The translations under genes were made by a program, and so were the position numbers. Positions 43,684-53,006 of a DNA stretch of 64,000 bases are shown piece after piece. This DNA comes from Uliginosibacterium sp. GTDB taxonomy: Bacteria; Pseudomonadota; Gammaproteobacteria; Burkholderiales; Rhodocyclaceae. The notes beneath the pieces were generated by a model, which was given only the letters and a program-made list of their open reading frames with translations, was not told the DNA's origin and did no database searches. The stretch covers positions 62,001-126,000 of the forward strand of contig JADKDZ010000029.1 in NCBI GenBank assembly GCA_016718265.1, read 5' to 3'. Every line of letters starts with the position of its first letter. The stretch's first letter is position 1.

Positions 43684-45825
43684 TCATTTCGCGTTGATCG
43701 TGATGGGCAAGGCGAGTTTTGTGCTCAGACCGATCGCATCGGTCACCGTGATGTTAAGCGTGTACTTGCCGGTGACCGGCCGGGCCCAGGTCGCCGTGAT
43801 GGTCTGGCCACGCAAGCTGAAAGTCATGCCAGCCGGCACACCACTGATACTGATCGACATGGCGTAGCCGCCCGGATCAGAGACCGTGATCGTTCCCGCG
43901 AGTGCGCGGCCGGCCACGCCCGTCATGGCGCTGGCCTTGATCACGGGTGGCAGCGCGGCGCTGGTGATCGTGATCACATAGCTGCCCTGCCCGCTCAGCC
44001 CGGTCTTGCTGTCTTTTGCGGTGACGGTGACGGTAAAGCTGCCGGCAACAGGCTTCGCCCAGCTGATGACACCGGTGCTGCTGATCGTCATGCCCGCGGG
44101 TGCACCACCGAGCGCGTAGGTCACCGGGTTGGCGGCAGATACGATCACGCTGAACGAGAGTGCCGAGCCTGCCTTTCCACTCACGCCTGCGGAGGACACC
44201 ACCGGCGGTGTGCTGATACTCGCGCCGGAGAGCGTGCCCAGCAGCCCGCTCACATTCGGCGTGCCCAGTCCTGTCGGCACATCGTAGCCTGTGCGGGCAG
44301 TACAGATGGTGCAGCTACCATTGCTGCCAGCGTTGATGTCGGCAAAAGCGGCGGCGTAGGTGCCGGGAACGGCTGCAATCTGACCGTAGAGCGTGGCGTG
44401 CGCCGAACCGACCACGGGCTTGCCTGCCAGAACGCGCATGGCATTGGCCGCAGCGATCAAGCCTGCCCACTGCGGCGCCGAGATACTCGTGCCTCCGGCA
44501 CTCACCCAGCTCTGCGTGGTGGCACCCGGCTTGATGACTGCAACGTATTGCCCTGTCATCGGATCGGCATTGAAGGCCACATCCGCAACACCGCGCCGCG
44601 TCAGACTGCCGACGCCTGGCAGGGCGCTGCTCTGGTAGGTGGGCGTCGCCACAAAAGCACTGATGCCGCCACCCGTCTTGGTCCAGGCCACTTCACTGCG
44701 CGAGCCGGTGCCGGTGTAGCTGAGGCTCGTGCCGCCCACGGCCAGCACGCGGCTGGAGACGGATGGCCACGAAACGGCCGCACCGCTGTCACCCGTGGCC
44801 GCCAGGTAGCTCATCCCCGTGCCGGCGAAGGCGCTGTCGAGCTGCGTCGTCCAGCTGGCTTCAGCCAGGCCGAAGCTCATCGAGACGACGCCTGGCCCCA
44901 TCTGGTTGGCGAGCCGGACAGCGTTGGTCAGCGAGTTGACGGAGGGATCAGGTGCTTCGATCAGCACGATGCGCGCCAGCGGCGCGATGGCGTGGGCCCA
45001 CTGCACGTCCAGCGCGATCTCGGTGGCCCAACCGGCGTTGTAAGCCGGCGCGGTATTGGTCAAGGCACCTGAGGTCGTGGTGTAGGCAATGCTCAGCACG
45101 CAGTTGTCCTTCGGCGCTGCCGCAAGCGGCAAGCCAGTGCCGACAGGCAGAAGCTGGCTGCTGCAGCCGGGCAGGCCGAAGGTCTTGTTGAAGGCGGCCA
45201 GCTCGGCGGCCGCATTCGGGTTGTGCATGGCATCCACGATATAAATGGTCTGGCCGGCGCCAAGTTGCGCGGCCTGGGCGGCCGTCAGGCTGGCACCCGC
45301 GACCGGCAGCGCCGGCAGCCCGTATGCCGCCCGGATTTGCGCCGGGGTATAGGTCTTCGCCACCGTACCAGTTGCCAGCGCAGACGCAGTGCCGTCCTCG
45401 GCAGTGGATGCAGATGCAATCTGCATCCGGCCAGATTCGATGTCCTGCAGGGTCAGCCGCTCGCTGCTCAATCCCGCCAGCCCGGCAGGCACACGCTGCG
45501 CATGCGGCGCGCGGCGCCCAGAAGCTGTGTTGTCGAGCGCGTCGTCCAGATCGGGTTCGTCGAGTACGACAGGCGCCAGATGGAACAAGGGCTGCGCTAC
45601 CGCATCAGCCGCCAGTGCGGGCATCGTGCTGCCGTCATCCACCAGGGTCAGTGTCGCCTCTTCGGCAGCAATCTCGAATTGCACCGAGCCTTCGCCTGCC
45701 GAGGCCTCCACGCCGGTCTCGCTGCTGCCGCCACCGCCGCCACATCCCGAAAGCATGAACGCTGCAAGGGTTGCTGCGCACGCGATGGTGAGCCTGGTGT
45801 GCCGTGACTGGATTGTCGTTTTCAT
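43684..45825 (-). CDS. Sedolisin-family (S53) serine-carboxyl peptidase lipoprotein with Ig-like repeats
   Basis: A 713-residue protein. Lipobox LSGC (C28), then polyGly/Ser; about residues 155-540 form an S53 peptidase domain with the catalytic Glu269 and Asp273 (GWATEIALDVQWAH), oxyanion Asp346 (AATGDSGAAV) and catalytic Ser447 (SAGGTSISAPQWAG). Two putative-Ig (He_PIG-like) repeats follow (VTYALGGAPAGMTISSTGVI; GGYAMSISISGVPAGMTFS). Unlike classical sedolisins it has only a short pro-region. An acid-active, surface-anchored protease is expected. A strong terminator follows. Confidence 0.92.
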   Translation of the reverse strand: MKTTIQSRHTRLTIACAATLAAFMLSGCGGGGGSSETGVEASAGEGSVQFEIAAEEATLTLVDDGSTMPALAADAVAQPLFHLAPVVLDEPDLDDALDNTASGRRAPHAQRVPAGLAGLSSERLTLQDIESGRMQIASASTAEDGTASALATGTVAKTYTPAQIRAAYGLPALPVAGASLTAAQAAQLGAGQTIYIVDAMHNPNAAAELAAFNKTFGLPGCSSQLLPVGTGLPLAAAPKDNCVLSIAYTTTSGALTNTAPAYNAGWATEIALDVQWAHAIAPLARIVLIEAPDPSVNSLTNAVRLANQMGPGVVSMSFGLAEASWTTQLDSAFAGTGMSYLAATGDSGAAVSWPSVSSRVLAVGGTSLSYTGTGSRSEVAWTKTGGGISAFVATPTYQSSALPGVGSLTRRGVADVAFNADPMTGQYVAVIKPGATTQSWVSAGGTSISAPQWAGLIAAANAMRVLAGKPVVGSAHATLYGQIAAVPGTYAAAFADINAGSNGSCTICTARTGYDVPTGLGTPNVSGLLGTLSGASISTPPVVSSAGVSGKAGSALSFSVIVSAANPVTYALGGAPAGMTISSTGVISWAKPVAGSFTVTVTAKDSKTGLSGQGSYVITITSAALPPVIKASAMTGVAGRALAGTITVSDPGGYAMSISISGVPAGMTFSLRGQTITATWARPVTGKYTLNITVTDAIGLSTKLALPITINAK

Positions 45826-46251
45826 ATAGCCCCCCGCTCTGTCAGAACGTAAAGGCTACGCAGTCACAGTGATGAGGCTCGGCGCCCGCGACCGGCCGAC
45901 ATGGACCGATCACTCACTGGCAACCCCGCTACCTGTGCGCTTTAGCGCCGAAGGCCGGAGGCTTTGCGTCCTCGTCTTTCAACGAGTTTGCCTTTACAGA
46001 ATTGCAAGCCGGCACCACATGTATCGACTTGCTCTGATTTCAGCGTATGCAGGGCATGACAGAAAACAAAGGCCGGTTTGTGGCGATGCGTGTCGGCCAC
46101 CCGACTTGTGGCAGTTGTTTGCAATCCGGCATGACAAAAGCGAATTTGTTCGGAAGAACGCCTAAGATCAGTGCGCACCAGAGCGGGACTTCTGCGCGGC
46201 ACGCCTTGCGGTCACAATAGGGGCCTTTTTGCGTACGCATCACCCGCTGCC
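45826..46251. other. Non-coding gap between divergent genes
   Basis: About 425 bases between the sedolisin and the DMT transporter starts. No repeat from the other families, no gene and no clear structure seen; it should hold both promoters. Confidence 0.5.
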
Positions 46252-47175
46252 ATGAATTCCACCTGTCGCCGCTGGCTCGCCGATGGCCGCCTCTATGCCG
46301 TGCTCTCGGCCGCCGGCTTCAGCCTGAAGGCTATCTTCGTCAAGCTCGGCTATGCCGCCGGTGCGGGCGGTGCGCTCAATCTGCTCACCCTGCGGATGGG
46401 GCTCGCCCTCCCGCTGTTCCTGTGGCTGCTGCACCTGAGCCGCGGCAACAACGATGCACGCCTGGGCTGGGCAGACGCCGGGCACGTGCTGCTGCTGGGC
46501 ACGGTGGGCTACTACCTCTCCAGCCTGTTTGACTTCTACGGGCTTGAAACCATCACGGCCGGCCTGGAGCGGATGATCCTGTACGCCTACCCCAGCCTCG
46601 TCCTGCTGATCCACGCCGCCCTGGCGCGTGAGCGCCCGACCCCGCGTGCCGTCGCGGCCGTGCTGATCTGCTATGCCGGCCTGGGCGTGGCCTTCTTCCA
46701 CGACGTGAGCTTCGCCGGCGCCAGCCACAGCGTGCTCACCGGCGCGGCCTGGGTGTTTGCCAGCGCGGTGACCTACGCGCTGTATTACATCGGCTCTGCC
46801 CGCCTGCTCCAGCGCATGGGCTCGATGCGGCTGGCCGGCCTGGTGGGCAGCGTGTCCTGCGGGCTGGTGATCGGCCACTACAGCCTGAGCCGCGACTGGG
46901 CAACGCTCCTCAGCCTGCCCGGCGCGGTGTGGGGCTATGCCGCACTGATGGCCGTGCTCTCCACCGCGCTGCCGATCTACTGGGCCACGCTCGCCATCCA
47001 GCGCCTGGGCGCCGCCCACGCCGCCACCTTCGGCAACCTCGGCCCGGTGCTCACGCTGATCGCCGCCTGGGTGATCCTGGGCGAAGCGATTTCCGCCTGG
47101 CAGATTACCGGCCTCGCGCTGGTGCTCTGTGGCGTGACCCACCTGAAGCCGGGCAAGGCGGTAAAGACGGACTGA
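46252..47175 (+). CDS. DMT superfamily (EamA) transporter
   Basis: A 307-residue protein with ten transmembrane helices in two EamA halves (LYAVLSAAGFSLKAIFVKLG at the start; THLKPGKAVK at the end). A start at ATG 46252 places the first helix directly after a short basic leader. The substrate is unknown. It is a different subfamily from the transporter at 2797. No linked regulator. Confidence 0.87.
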   Translation: MNSTCRRWLADGRLYAVLSAAGFSLKAIFVKLGYAAGAGGALNLLTLRMGLALPLFLWLLHLSRGNNDARLGWADAGHVLLLGTVGYYLSSLFDFYGLETITAGLERMILYAYPSLVLLIHAALARERPTPRAVAAVLICYAGLGVAFFHDVSFAGASHSVLTGAAWVFASAVTYALYYIGSARLLQRMGSMRLAGLVGSVSCGLVIGHYSLSRDWATLLSLPGAVWGYAALMAVLSTALPIYWATLAIQRLGAAHAATFGNLGPVLTLIAAWVILGEAISAWQITGLALVLCGVTHLKPGKAVKTD

Positions 47176-47368
47176 GCGGCATTGCCTGCGAAGCCGCGCG
47201 CAGCGGACCTCTGCAGGCAGGCATTTGAAGTGATACTGTTGGAGATGGACGCCTCGCGCTTGCCTCGCCGGCATAGCGAGCCAGTTCGAGCACTGCTTGC
47301 CGTTTGCGCACTGTAAAACGGCTAAGTAGCTCAGTCCCCCATCAAAGACAACCATAAGGAACATCGCC

Positions 47369-48070
47369 ATGTTCAAGCCCGCATTGATCCTCTGCCTGCT
47401 GCTCGCCAGTTGCCTGGCCCGCGCTGCAGACCCCGTCACCGATGCGATGCAGAAGGCGTATGAGCCGTACCGCGTGGCGCTGTTCAAAACCAACAGCAAC
47501 TCGCAAGTCGAAGCGCAGCAAGCCATCACTCAGGCCCAACAGGAATGGAACCAGATTGCCGCCCAGTTTGGCGCCAAGCCAAGCGCTCCGTACGACCGCG
47601 ATACCGATTTCTCCAAGTCCCTGGCGGAGGTCAGCAAGGTCTACGCCACGGCCGCTGAGCAGATCACCAGGAATGAGCTCAAAGAAGCACACGAAACGCT
47701 CGAGAATGCCCGAGACATCCTGGCGGACTTGCGCCATCGCAACAACGTGATCGTCTATAGCGACCACATGAATGCGTATCACGCACAGATGGAACGGGTG
47801 CTGAGTGATGGCAAGGCACTGGAAGACCAGCGTGGCATGCATGAATTGACTGCCCAGGCCGGCGCACTGGAATTCCTTGCGGCCCGCCTGCAAACCATGG
47901 CCCCGGACGCGTATGCACAGAAAGAAGAGTTCAACGCCCTGTTCAAGGCAGTTGAGAAGTCGGTAGCAGACCTCAAGGCAGCGCTTTCTACCAACGATGC
48001 AACAAAAGTCAAACAAGCGCTGAGCAAGATGAAACCGCCTTACGCGAAGATGTTCCTCAAGTTCGGCTAA
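47369..48070 (+). CDS. Exported helical protein of unknown function
   Basis: A 233-residue protein with a signal peptide (MFKPALILCLLLASCLARAA). The mature part is highly helical and rich in Gln, Ala and Lys, with EAQQAITQAQQEWNQIAAQF, YATAAEQITRNELKEAHETL and VERVLS-like heptads. It has no cysteines and no haem motif after the signal. The AACCATAAGGAAC ribosome region suits ATG 47369. I do not recognise the family. Confidence 0.75.
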   Translation: MFKPALILCLLLASCLARAADPVTDAMQKAYEPYRVALFKTNSNSQVEAQQAITQAQQEWNQIAAQFGAKPSAPYDRDTDFSKSLAEVSKVYATAAEQITRNELKEAHETLENARDILADLRHRNNVIVYSDHMNAYHAQMERVLSDGKALEDQRGMHELTAQAGALEFLAARLQTMAPDAYAQKEEFNALFKAVEKSVADLKAALSTNDATKVKQALSKMKPPYAKMFLKFG

Positions 48071-48178
48071 GGGTGGCCCGGGATTTCGCTGCGCAGCAAT
48101 CAGGCCAGGCCGATCTCGGCCACGCGCCCCATCCCTGTCACCCGACTTACTGATCGCTTAAGCGTTGAGGGCATCGGC

Positions 48179-48892
48179 ATGATGAAACACTTCCTCGTGA
48201 GCATGGTACTCGGCACATGCTTGAGCCCTGCTTCGGCCGAACCAGCGAAGCCGATTGTCATCATCCAGTCTGCGAGGACCTTTGGCGACAAGACCTTTCC
48301 TCGCCAAGGCAGTTGGCTCGGGCTCTACTGCAAAGGCTCGGACTGCGAGATTCGGGACGCAGCCGTAAGAATTGGCTCGACAACGACAAGGGATAACGTC
48401 CTGGAAGAAGAAGTGGTGATCGATGTGGTCGAATTCGCCGATGCACCACTGGCCTTGTTTCACGGTGTTCCTTTACAGGCCGGCAAGGTTGTGACGTGGT
48501 TCAAGACTGAGAAGTCTGGCTACGATGGCCGTCACTATTCCCAGCTGCAAAAGCTCGGGCAGTGGCGGATGCCCGGGGGCGCAGCTCCTTTGAGCTTATC
48601 GTGGGTCAAGCTGCCCGAGGAAGGCGGTTTCCGTTACCACCTCAGCGATGGCAAAACCAAGCAGTTCCTGTTTGCGACCAGCCTGCAAAGCCACTACGGA
48701 GGAGGCACGACGCCGTACGTTCATTGGGTAGGCGATCTGGACAGAGACGGCAAAACAGATTTCCTGCTTGATCTGCCCGACGACAACTGTGGGTATGACG
48801 ACAGGCTGTACCTCTCTTCGCTGGCGACCGGCACAGCCTTCGTCGCAAAAGCCGCGCAACTCTCCGGCCGGGAAGCTGCCTGCGGTTGCTGA
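48179..48892 (+). CDS. Exported protein of unknown function with a calcium-loop-like segment
   Basis: A 237-residue protein with a signal peptide (MMKHFLVSMVLGTCLSPASA). The mature chain is beta-rich, with four or five cysteines (YCKGSDCEIRDA; DNCGYDD; AACGC). The segment GDLDRDGKTDFLLDLPDD resembles FG-GAP or dockerin-type calcium loops. No catalytic motif. Two ATG codons are adjacent at the start. Follows the previous exported protein after 108 bases; shared transcription is possible. Confidence 0.72.
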   Translation: MMKHFLVSMVLGTCLSPASAEPAKPIVIIQSARTFGDKTFPRQGSWLGLYCKGSDCEIRDAAVRIGSTTTRDNVLEEEVVIDVVEFADAPLALFHGVPLQAGKVVTWFKTEKSGYDGRHYSQLQKLGQWRMPGGAAPLSLSWVKLPEEGGFRYHLSDGKTKQFLFATSLQSHYGGGTTPYVHWVGDLDRDGKTDFLLDLPDDNCGYDDRLYLSSLATGTAFVAKAAQLSGREAACGC

Positions 48893-48998
48893 AGCAAGTC
48901 GGGCGGATGAAGGCGAAGCCGGAATCCGGGGAGTTGGCGAACGGTGCGTCCCGGAGTCCGCTGCGCTGCATTCGGGCTACGCCTTCGTCGCGCCGCAG
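48893..48998. repeat. R5-type dispersed repeat
   Basis: CCGGAGTCCGCTGCGCTGCA, followed by TTCGGGCTACGCC (48951-48983), resembles CCCGGATTCCGCTGCGCTTC, followed by ATGCCGGGCTACGGCC, at about 54764-54799. This separates the convergent exported-protein and hemF genes. Confidence 0.45.
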
Positions 48999-49910
48999 CT
49001 ACACCCAATCCCGCGGCGGCAGAAAATCTTCGTAGAGTTTCGCCTCGGCGCTGCCCGGCTCGGGCTGCCAGGCGTAGCGCCATTTCACTTCGGGCGGCAT
49101 CGACATCAGGATGGATTCGGTGCGGCCGCCGGATTGCAGGCCGAAGAGCGTGCCGCGGTCCCAGACGAGGTTGAATTCCACGTAGCGCCCGCGGCGGTAG
49201 GCCTGGAAGTCGCGTTCGCGTTCGCCGTAGGGCAGATCGCGGCGGCGCTCGATGATGGGCAGGTAGGCGGGAAGGAAGGCGTCGCCCACGCTGCGCGTCA
49301 GCGCAAAGCTCTGCGCGAAGCCGGTTTCGTTGAAGTCGTCGAAGAACAGGCCGCCGACGCCGCGTGCTTCATTGCGATGCTTGAGGAAGAAGTAACGGTC
49401 GCACCAGGCCTTGAAGCGCGGATGCAGCTCGGGGCCGAAGGGGGCCGCCGCCTGCTTGCAGACGGCATGAAAGTGGCGCACGTCTTCCTCGAAGGGGTAG
49501 TAGGGCGTGAGATCCATGCCGCCGCCAAACCACCAGACGGGCGCGACCGCCGGGTCGGCAGGCCGGGTCATGAAGAAGCGCACATTGAGGTGCACCGTCG
49601 GGCAGTAGGGATTGCGCGGGTGCAGCACGAGCGACACGCCCATCGCCTCGAAGCCCGCGCCGGCCAGCTCGGGCCGGCTGGCGGTGGCGGAGGGTGGCAG
49701 CTTGCTGCCCATGACATGCGAGAAGTTCACGCCGCCGCGCTCGAACAGCTTGCCGCCCTCGATCACCCGGCTGATGCCGCCACCGCCCTCTTCGCGCTGC
49801 CAGCTGTCTTCGAGAAACGGCGTGCCATCGCTGGCCGCCAGGGCGGCGACGATCCGCGTCTGCAGATCACACAGGTAATCGCGCACGGCGGTGCTGTCTG
49901 TCGGGCTCAT
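48999..49910 (-). CDS. hemF: Aerobic coproporphyrinogen III oxidase
   Basis: A 303-residue enzyme of haem synthesis that uses O2 to decarboxylate coproporphyrinogen III to protoporphyrinogen IX in the cytoplasm. Seen: SWQREEGGGGISRVIEGGKL, FERGGVNFSHVMG, the substrate-binding block PTVHLNVRFFMTRPA, WWFGGGMDLTPYYPFEED, RHRNEARGVGGLFFDDF and YVEFNLVWDRGTLFGLQSGG, which is full family coverage. Length is normal. It is separated from purK by a 340-base gap with low-complexity sequence. Confidence 0.98.
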   Translation of the reverse strand: MSPTDSTAVRDYLCDLQTRIVAALAASDGTPFLEDSWQREEGGGGISRVIEGGKLFERGGVNFSHVMGSKLPPSATASRPELAGAGFEAMGVSLVLHPRNPYCPTVHLNVRFFMTRPADPAVAPVWWFGGGMDLTPYYPFEEDVRHFHAVCKQAAAPFGPELHPRFKAWCDRYFFLKHRNEARGVGGLFFDDFNETGFAQSFALTRSVGDAFLPAYLPIIERRRDLPYGERERDFQAYRRGRYVEFNLVWDRGTLFGLQSGGRTESILMSMPPEVKWRYAWQPEPGSAEAKLYEDFLPPRDWV

Positions 49911-50249
49911 GCTTCGCGCTCTCCGGGTCGGTCTGTCGGGGGCCGGCCGCGAAGATCCGCGCCAGCCGGGGCAAGTATTCCATATCGCTGCAGTTGCCTC
50001 GTAGGCGCCATTTTTGGGGCCTTTGGGGGAGGGTCTGCCCCCCCCCCCCCCCCCCCCCCCGAAGGAGGGGGGGGGGGCCCCCCCCCCCCCGGGAGGAGGG
50101 AGGGGAGGAGGGGGGCGCCCGGGCGCCCCCGCGCAAAAGGAAGAAGAAGTCCGGGATCATGCCACGGTTGCGCAGATTGGTTCAGGGCAGGCTGGAGAGC
50201 CGCGCTGGATGGACCTCTTCAGGCATGCCATGCTTGACGCATAAGCACC
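49911..50249. other. Gap with low-complexity G/C tract
   Basis: About 340 bases between hemF and purK. The left part is ordinary sequence upstream of hemF, the middle is a long C/G homopolymer tract (50040-50130), and the right part carries a degenerate R1 repeat (about 50190-50230). No gene can be supported. Confidence 0.55.
50040..50130. repeat. Low-complexity G/C homopolymer tract
   Basis: A run of about 20 C is followed by runs of G and C broken by single A residues. It contrasts with the rest of the window. It may be a sequencing or assembly artefact rather than native sequence. Confidence 0.7.
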
Positions 50250-51389
50250 TCAGCCGGCATCCAGCCCGATCTCGGCACGCACCCGCGCCGCGGCGTAGAG
50301 CGCACTGGGCGCATCTGCCCCCAGCACGGTGAAATGGCCCATCTTGCGGCCGGCGCGGGCCTGGCGCTTGCCGTAGAGATGCAGCTTGAGCGCCGGTTCG
50401 CGCAGCGCGACCGAGAAATCCGGCAGATGCTCGGGCGCCGGCCACAGGCCGCCGAGCAGATTGACCATGACGGCGGCCGCATGCGGCGTGGTATCGGCCA
50501 GCGGCAGGCCGCACAGAGCCCGCACCTGTTGCTCGAACTGGCTGCTGGCGCAGGCATCCAGCGTCCAGTGGCCGGAGTTGTGCGGGCGTGGCGCGATCTC
50601 GTTGACCAGCAGGCGGCCGTCGACAACGAAGAACTCCACCGCCAGCGTGCCGACGTAATCGAGCGCCGTGGCGATCCGCTCGGCGAGCCGGCAGGCCTCG
50701 GCCTGCATGGCCGCGGGCAGGCGGTGGGCGGGGGCGACGGACATGTCGAGAATGCCTTCGCGGTGGGAATTCTCGCTCGCCGGGTAGGAGGCCAGCTGGC
50801 CGTCCGCGCCGCGCGCCAGCACCACCGACAGCTCGGTCTGTAGCGCCAGGCGCTGCTCCAGCACACAAGGCACGCTGCCCAGCTCGCGGAAGGCGGCACG
50901 GGCCGCGTCAAGATCGGCCACGCGCGCCTGCCCCTTGCCGTCGTAGCCCTCGCGGCTGCGCTTCAGAATGGCCGGAAACAGCGTGGCGGGCAGCGCCGCC
51001 AGATCCGCCTCGCAATCAATCCGTGCCCAGGGCGCATGCGGCAGGCCGTGTTCGGCGAGGAAAGCCTTTTCGCGGGCGCGGTCCTGGCAGATCGCCACCG
51101 CCTCCGGCCCGGGATGCACCGGCAGGTGGCTGGCCAGCTGGCGCAAGGCCGCCGCCGGCACGCTTTCGAATTCGGTGGTGACGGCCGCGCACTGGCGCGC
51201 AAGCTCGGCCAGCGCGGTGGCGTCGTCATACGCGGCGGCAAGGAAGACATCCGCCACGCTGGCAGCCGGGCAGTCGTCATCCGGGTCGAGCACCATCACA
51301 CGGTAGCCCATGTCGCGCGCCGCCAGCGTGAAGTAACGGCCAAGCTGGCCGCCGCCGAGAATGCCGAGCATTGCGGGAGGCAGGATCAC
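50250..51389 (-). CDS. purK: N5-carboxyaminoimidazole ribonucleotide synthase
   Basis: A 379-residue ATP-grasp enzyme that carboxylates AIR to N5-CAIR in purine synthesis. Seen: ILGGGQLGRYFTLAARDMGY, CPAASVADVFLAAAYDD, the ATP-grasp loop LKRSREGYDGKGQARV, YPASENSHREGILDMSVAPA, GTLAVEFFVVDGRLLVNEIA and HNSGHWTLDACASSQFEQQ. It overlaps the upstream purE gene by 4 bases (ATGA), the usual purEK coupling. Length and motifs are normal. Confidence 0.98.
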   Translation of the reverse strand: MILPPAMLGILGGGQLGRYFTLAARDMGYRVMVLDPDDDCPAASVADVFLAAAYDDATALAELARQCAAVTTEFESVPAAALRQLASHLPVHPGPEAVAICQDRAREKAFLAEHGLPHAPWARIDCEADLAALPATLFPAILKRSREGYDGKGQARVADLDAARAAFRELGSVPCVLEQRLALQTELSVVLARGADGQLASYPASENSHREGILDMSVAPAHRLPAAMQAEACRLAERIATALDYVGTLAVEFFVVDGRLLVNEIAPRPHNSGHWTLDACASSQFEQQVRALCGLPLADTTPHAAAVMVNLLGGLWPAPEHLPDFSVALREPALKLHLYGKRQARAGRKMGHFTVLGADAPSALYAAARVRAEIGLDAG

Positions 51390-51889
51390 GATGGCATCTC
51401 CAGCTGCATCGCCAGCACCTTGTCGCGCTGCGCCTGGCGAAAGGCGTCCAGCCGGGCCGCCAGTGCGGCATCGGTGGTGGCGAGCTGAGCGACCGCAAGC
51501 AGTGCCGCGTTGGCGGCACCGGCCTCGCCGATGGCGAAGGTGGCCACCGGAATGCCACGCGGCATCTGCACGATGGAAAGCAACGAATCCAGCCCGGACA
51601 AAGCCTTGGACTGCACCGGCACGCCCAGCACCGGCAGCGGCGTCAGCGCCGCCAGCATGCCGGGCAGATGGGCCGCGCCGCCGGCCCCGGCGATGATCGC
51701 CCGCAAGCCGCGCTCACGTGCGCCCTGGGCGTAGTCGAACAGCAACTGAGGCGTGCGGTGGGCGGATACGACCCGGGCCTCGTAGGCGATGCCGAAACCA
51801 TCGAGCACGCGGGCGGCGGCGATCAGCGTCGGCCAGTCCGAATCCGAACCCATGACGATGCCGACCTGCGGCGTGGCGGAGTGAGACAT
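51386..51889 (-). CDS. purE: N5-carboxyaminoimidazole ribonucleotide mutase
   Basis: A 167-residue class I PurE that converts N5-CAIR to CAIR, partner of PurK. Seen: VGIVMGSDSDWPTLIAAARV (phosphate loop with SDSD), ARVVSAHRTPQLLFDYA (the AHRTP active-site motif), IIAGAGGAAHLPGMLAALTP and LGVPVQSKALSGLDSLLSIV. First gene of the purEK pair. The SbtA-like gene ends 14 bases upstream on the same strand, so transcription may continue from it. Confidence 0.98.
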   Translation of the reverse strand: MSHSATPQVGIVMGSDSDWPTLIAAARVLDGFGIAYEARVVSAHRTPQLLFDYAQGARERGLRAIIAGAGGAAHLPGMLAALTPLPVLGVPVQSKALSGLDSLLSIVQMPRGIPVATFAIGEAGAANAALLAVAQLATTDAALAARLDAFRQAQRDKVLAMQLEMPS

Positions 51890-51903
51890 GAGGTGAAGCT
51901 CCT

Positions 51904-52905
51904 TCAGGCGATGAGGGTGTGAGCAATCGCGGCATACAGCGGGATGCCGAACAGGATGTTGAGCGGGAAGGTGATGCCGAGCGACATGCCCAGGTACAGC
52001 GCCGGGCGCGCCTCGGGCAGGGCATAGCGCAGCACCGCCGGCACCGCGATGTAGGAGGCACTGCCCGCCAGCACCATCAGCAAGGTGGCATTGCCGGCCG
52101 ACAGCCCGGTCGCCAGGGCCAGCAGCAAGGCTAGCCCGGCATGGCTCAGCGGCCCGAGCACGGCGTACAGCAGCAGGCCGGGCGGGGTGCCACGCAGATC
52201 GCGCAGGCTGCGCGCCGCCTGCAGGCCCATGTCGAGCAGGAAGAAGGCCAGCATGCCCTTGAAAATATCGATCGAGAACGGCTGCATCGCTGCCTTGCCG
52301 GCCTCGCCCGTGATCAGGCCGACCGCCAGCCCGCCCAGCAGCAGGAGCTGGGCGCCATCGGTAAAGGATTCATGCAGGATCTTGCGCAGCGGCACCGGCT
52401 GGGTCGGTGTACCCAGCACAGCCGGCCCACCGCCCACGGCGCCACTTGCCCGCTGCCGCAAGGCGTTGGCAAAGCACACCGCCATGATGATGGCGGGCGA
52501 TTCCATCAGCGCCATCGCCGCCGCCATGTGGCCACCGAAGGCGAGGCCGCGGGTTTCCAGATACTGGCTGGCGGTGATGAAGGTCACCGCGCTCACCGAG
52601 CCATAGGTGGCCGCAATCGCGGCAGCATCGAAGCCCGACAGGAAGCGCCGCAGCAGCACAAAGCCGATTGCCGGCACCGCAAAGGCGAGCGCCACCGCGC
52701 TGAGCAGGCTGGGCAGCACTTCACCCCCCAGCCCGGATTCCGCCAGCGCAAAGCCGCCCTTGAGGCCCAGCGCCATCAGCAGATACAGCGACAGGAAGCG
52801 CGCGATCTGCGGCGGAATCTCCAGATTCGAGCGGACCATGCCCGCCAGCAAGCCAAACGCGAAGAACAGAATGGTGGGGTCGGCCAGGGCTTTCATCGGC
52901 TGCAC
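51904..52905 (-). CDS. Sodium-dependent bicarbonate transporter (SbtA family)
   Basis: A 333-residue membrane protein with about ten helices in two inverted halves, as in SbtA (DUF897): FGLLAGMVRSNLEIPPQIAR, LYLLMALGLKGGFALAES, FIVTASQYLE-like TFITASQYLETRG, and LLMVLAGSASYIAVPAVLRY. It lacks a linked PII-like SbtB gene. Divergent from a CbbR-like LysR gene (101-base gap) and followed by purE-purK; PurK and the CO2-using steps would benefit from bicarbonate uptake, but that link is inference. Start at 52905 or ATG 52896. Confidence 0.87.
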   Translation of the reverse strand: MQPMKALADPTILFFAFGLLAGMVRSNLEIPPQIARFLSLYLLMALGLKGGFALAESGLGGEVLPSLLSAVALAFAVPAIGFVLLRRFLSGFDAAAIAATYGSVSAVTFITASQYLETRGLAFGGHMAAAMALMESPAIIMAVCFANALRQRASGAVGGGPAVLGTPTQPVPLRKILHESFTDGAQLLLLGGLAVGLITGEAGKAAMQPFSIDIFKGMLAFFLLDMGLQAARSLRDLRGTPPGLLLYAVLGPLSHAGLALLLALATGLSAGNATLLMVLAGSASYIAVPAVLRYALPEARPALYLGMSLGITFPLNILFGIPLYAAIAHTLIA

Positions 52906-52965
52906 GCTCCGGGTTGAGTACGGCAGCCATCCTAGCGAAGACGGAGAATCAATAAAAATCTATAA

Positions 52966-52983
52966 TTATTATGTTCAGAATAA
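52966..52983. promoter_or_regulatory. AT-rich inverted repeat in the sbtA/LysR intergenic region
   Basis: TTAT-N10-ATAA (TTATTATGTTCAGAATAA) in an AT-rich tract between the divergent start codons. This is the expected place of a LysR operator controlling both genes. Confidence 0.45.
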
Positions 52984-53006
52984 GGAAATACTGATGATCC
53001 TAAGCA

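Noticed and set aside
41788..45072. A 1094-codon open frame on the plus strand
   Set aside because: Runs antisense across the DUF3592 and sedolisin genes, which have clear domains, signals and a terminator; the frame's product is low-complexity.
49867..50160. 97-codon minus-strand frame before hemF
   Set aside because: Its first half is read from the G/C homopolymer tract; no family match, probably not a gene.
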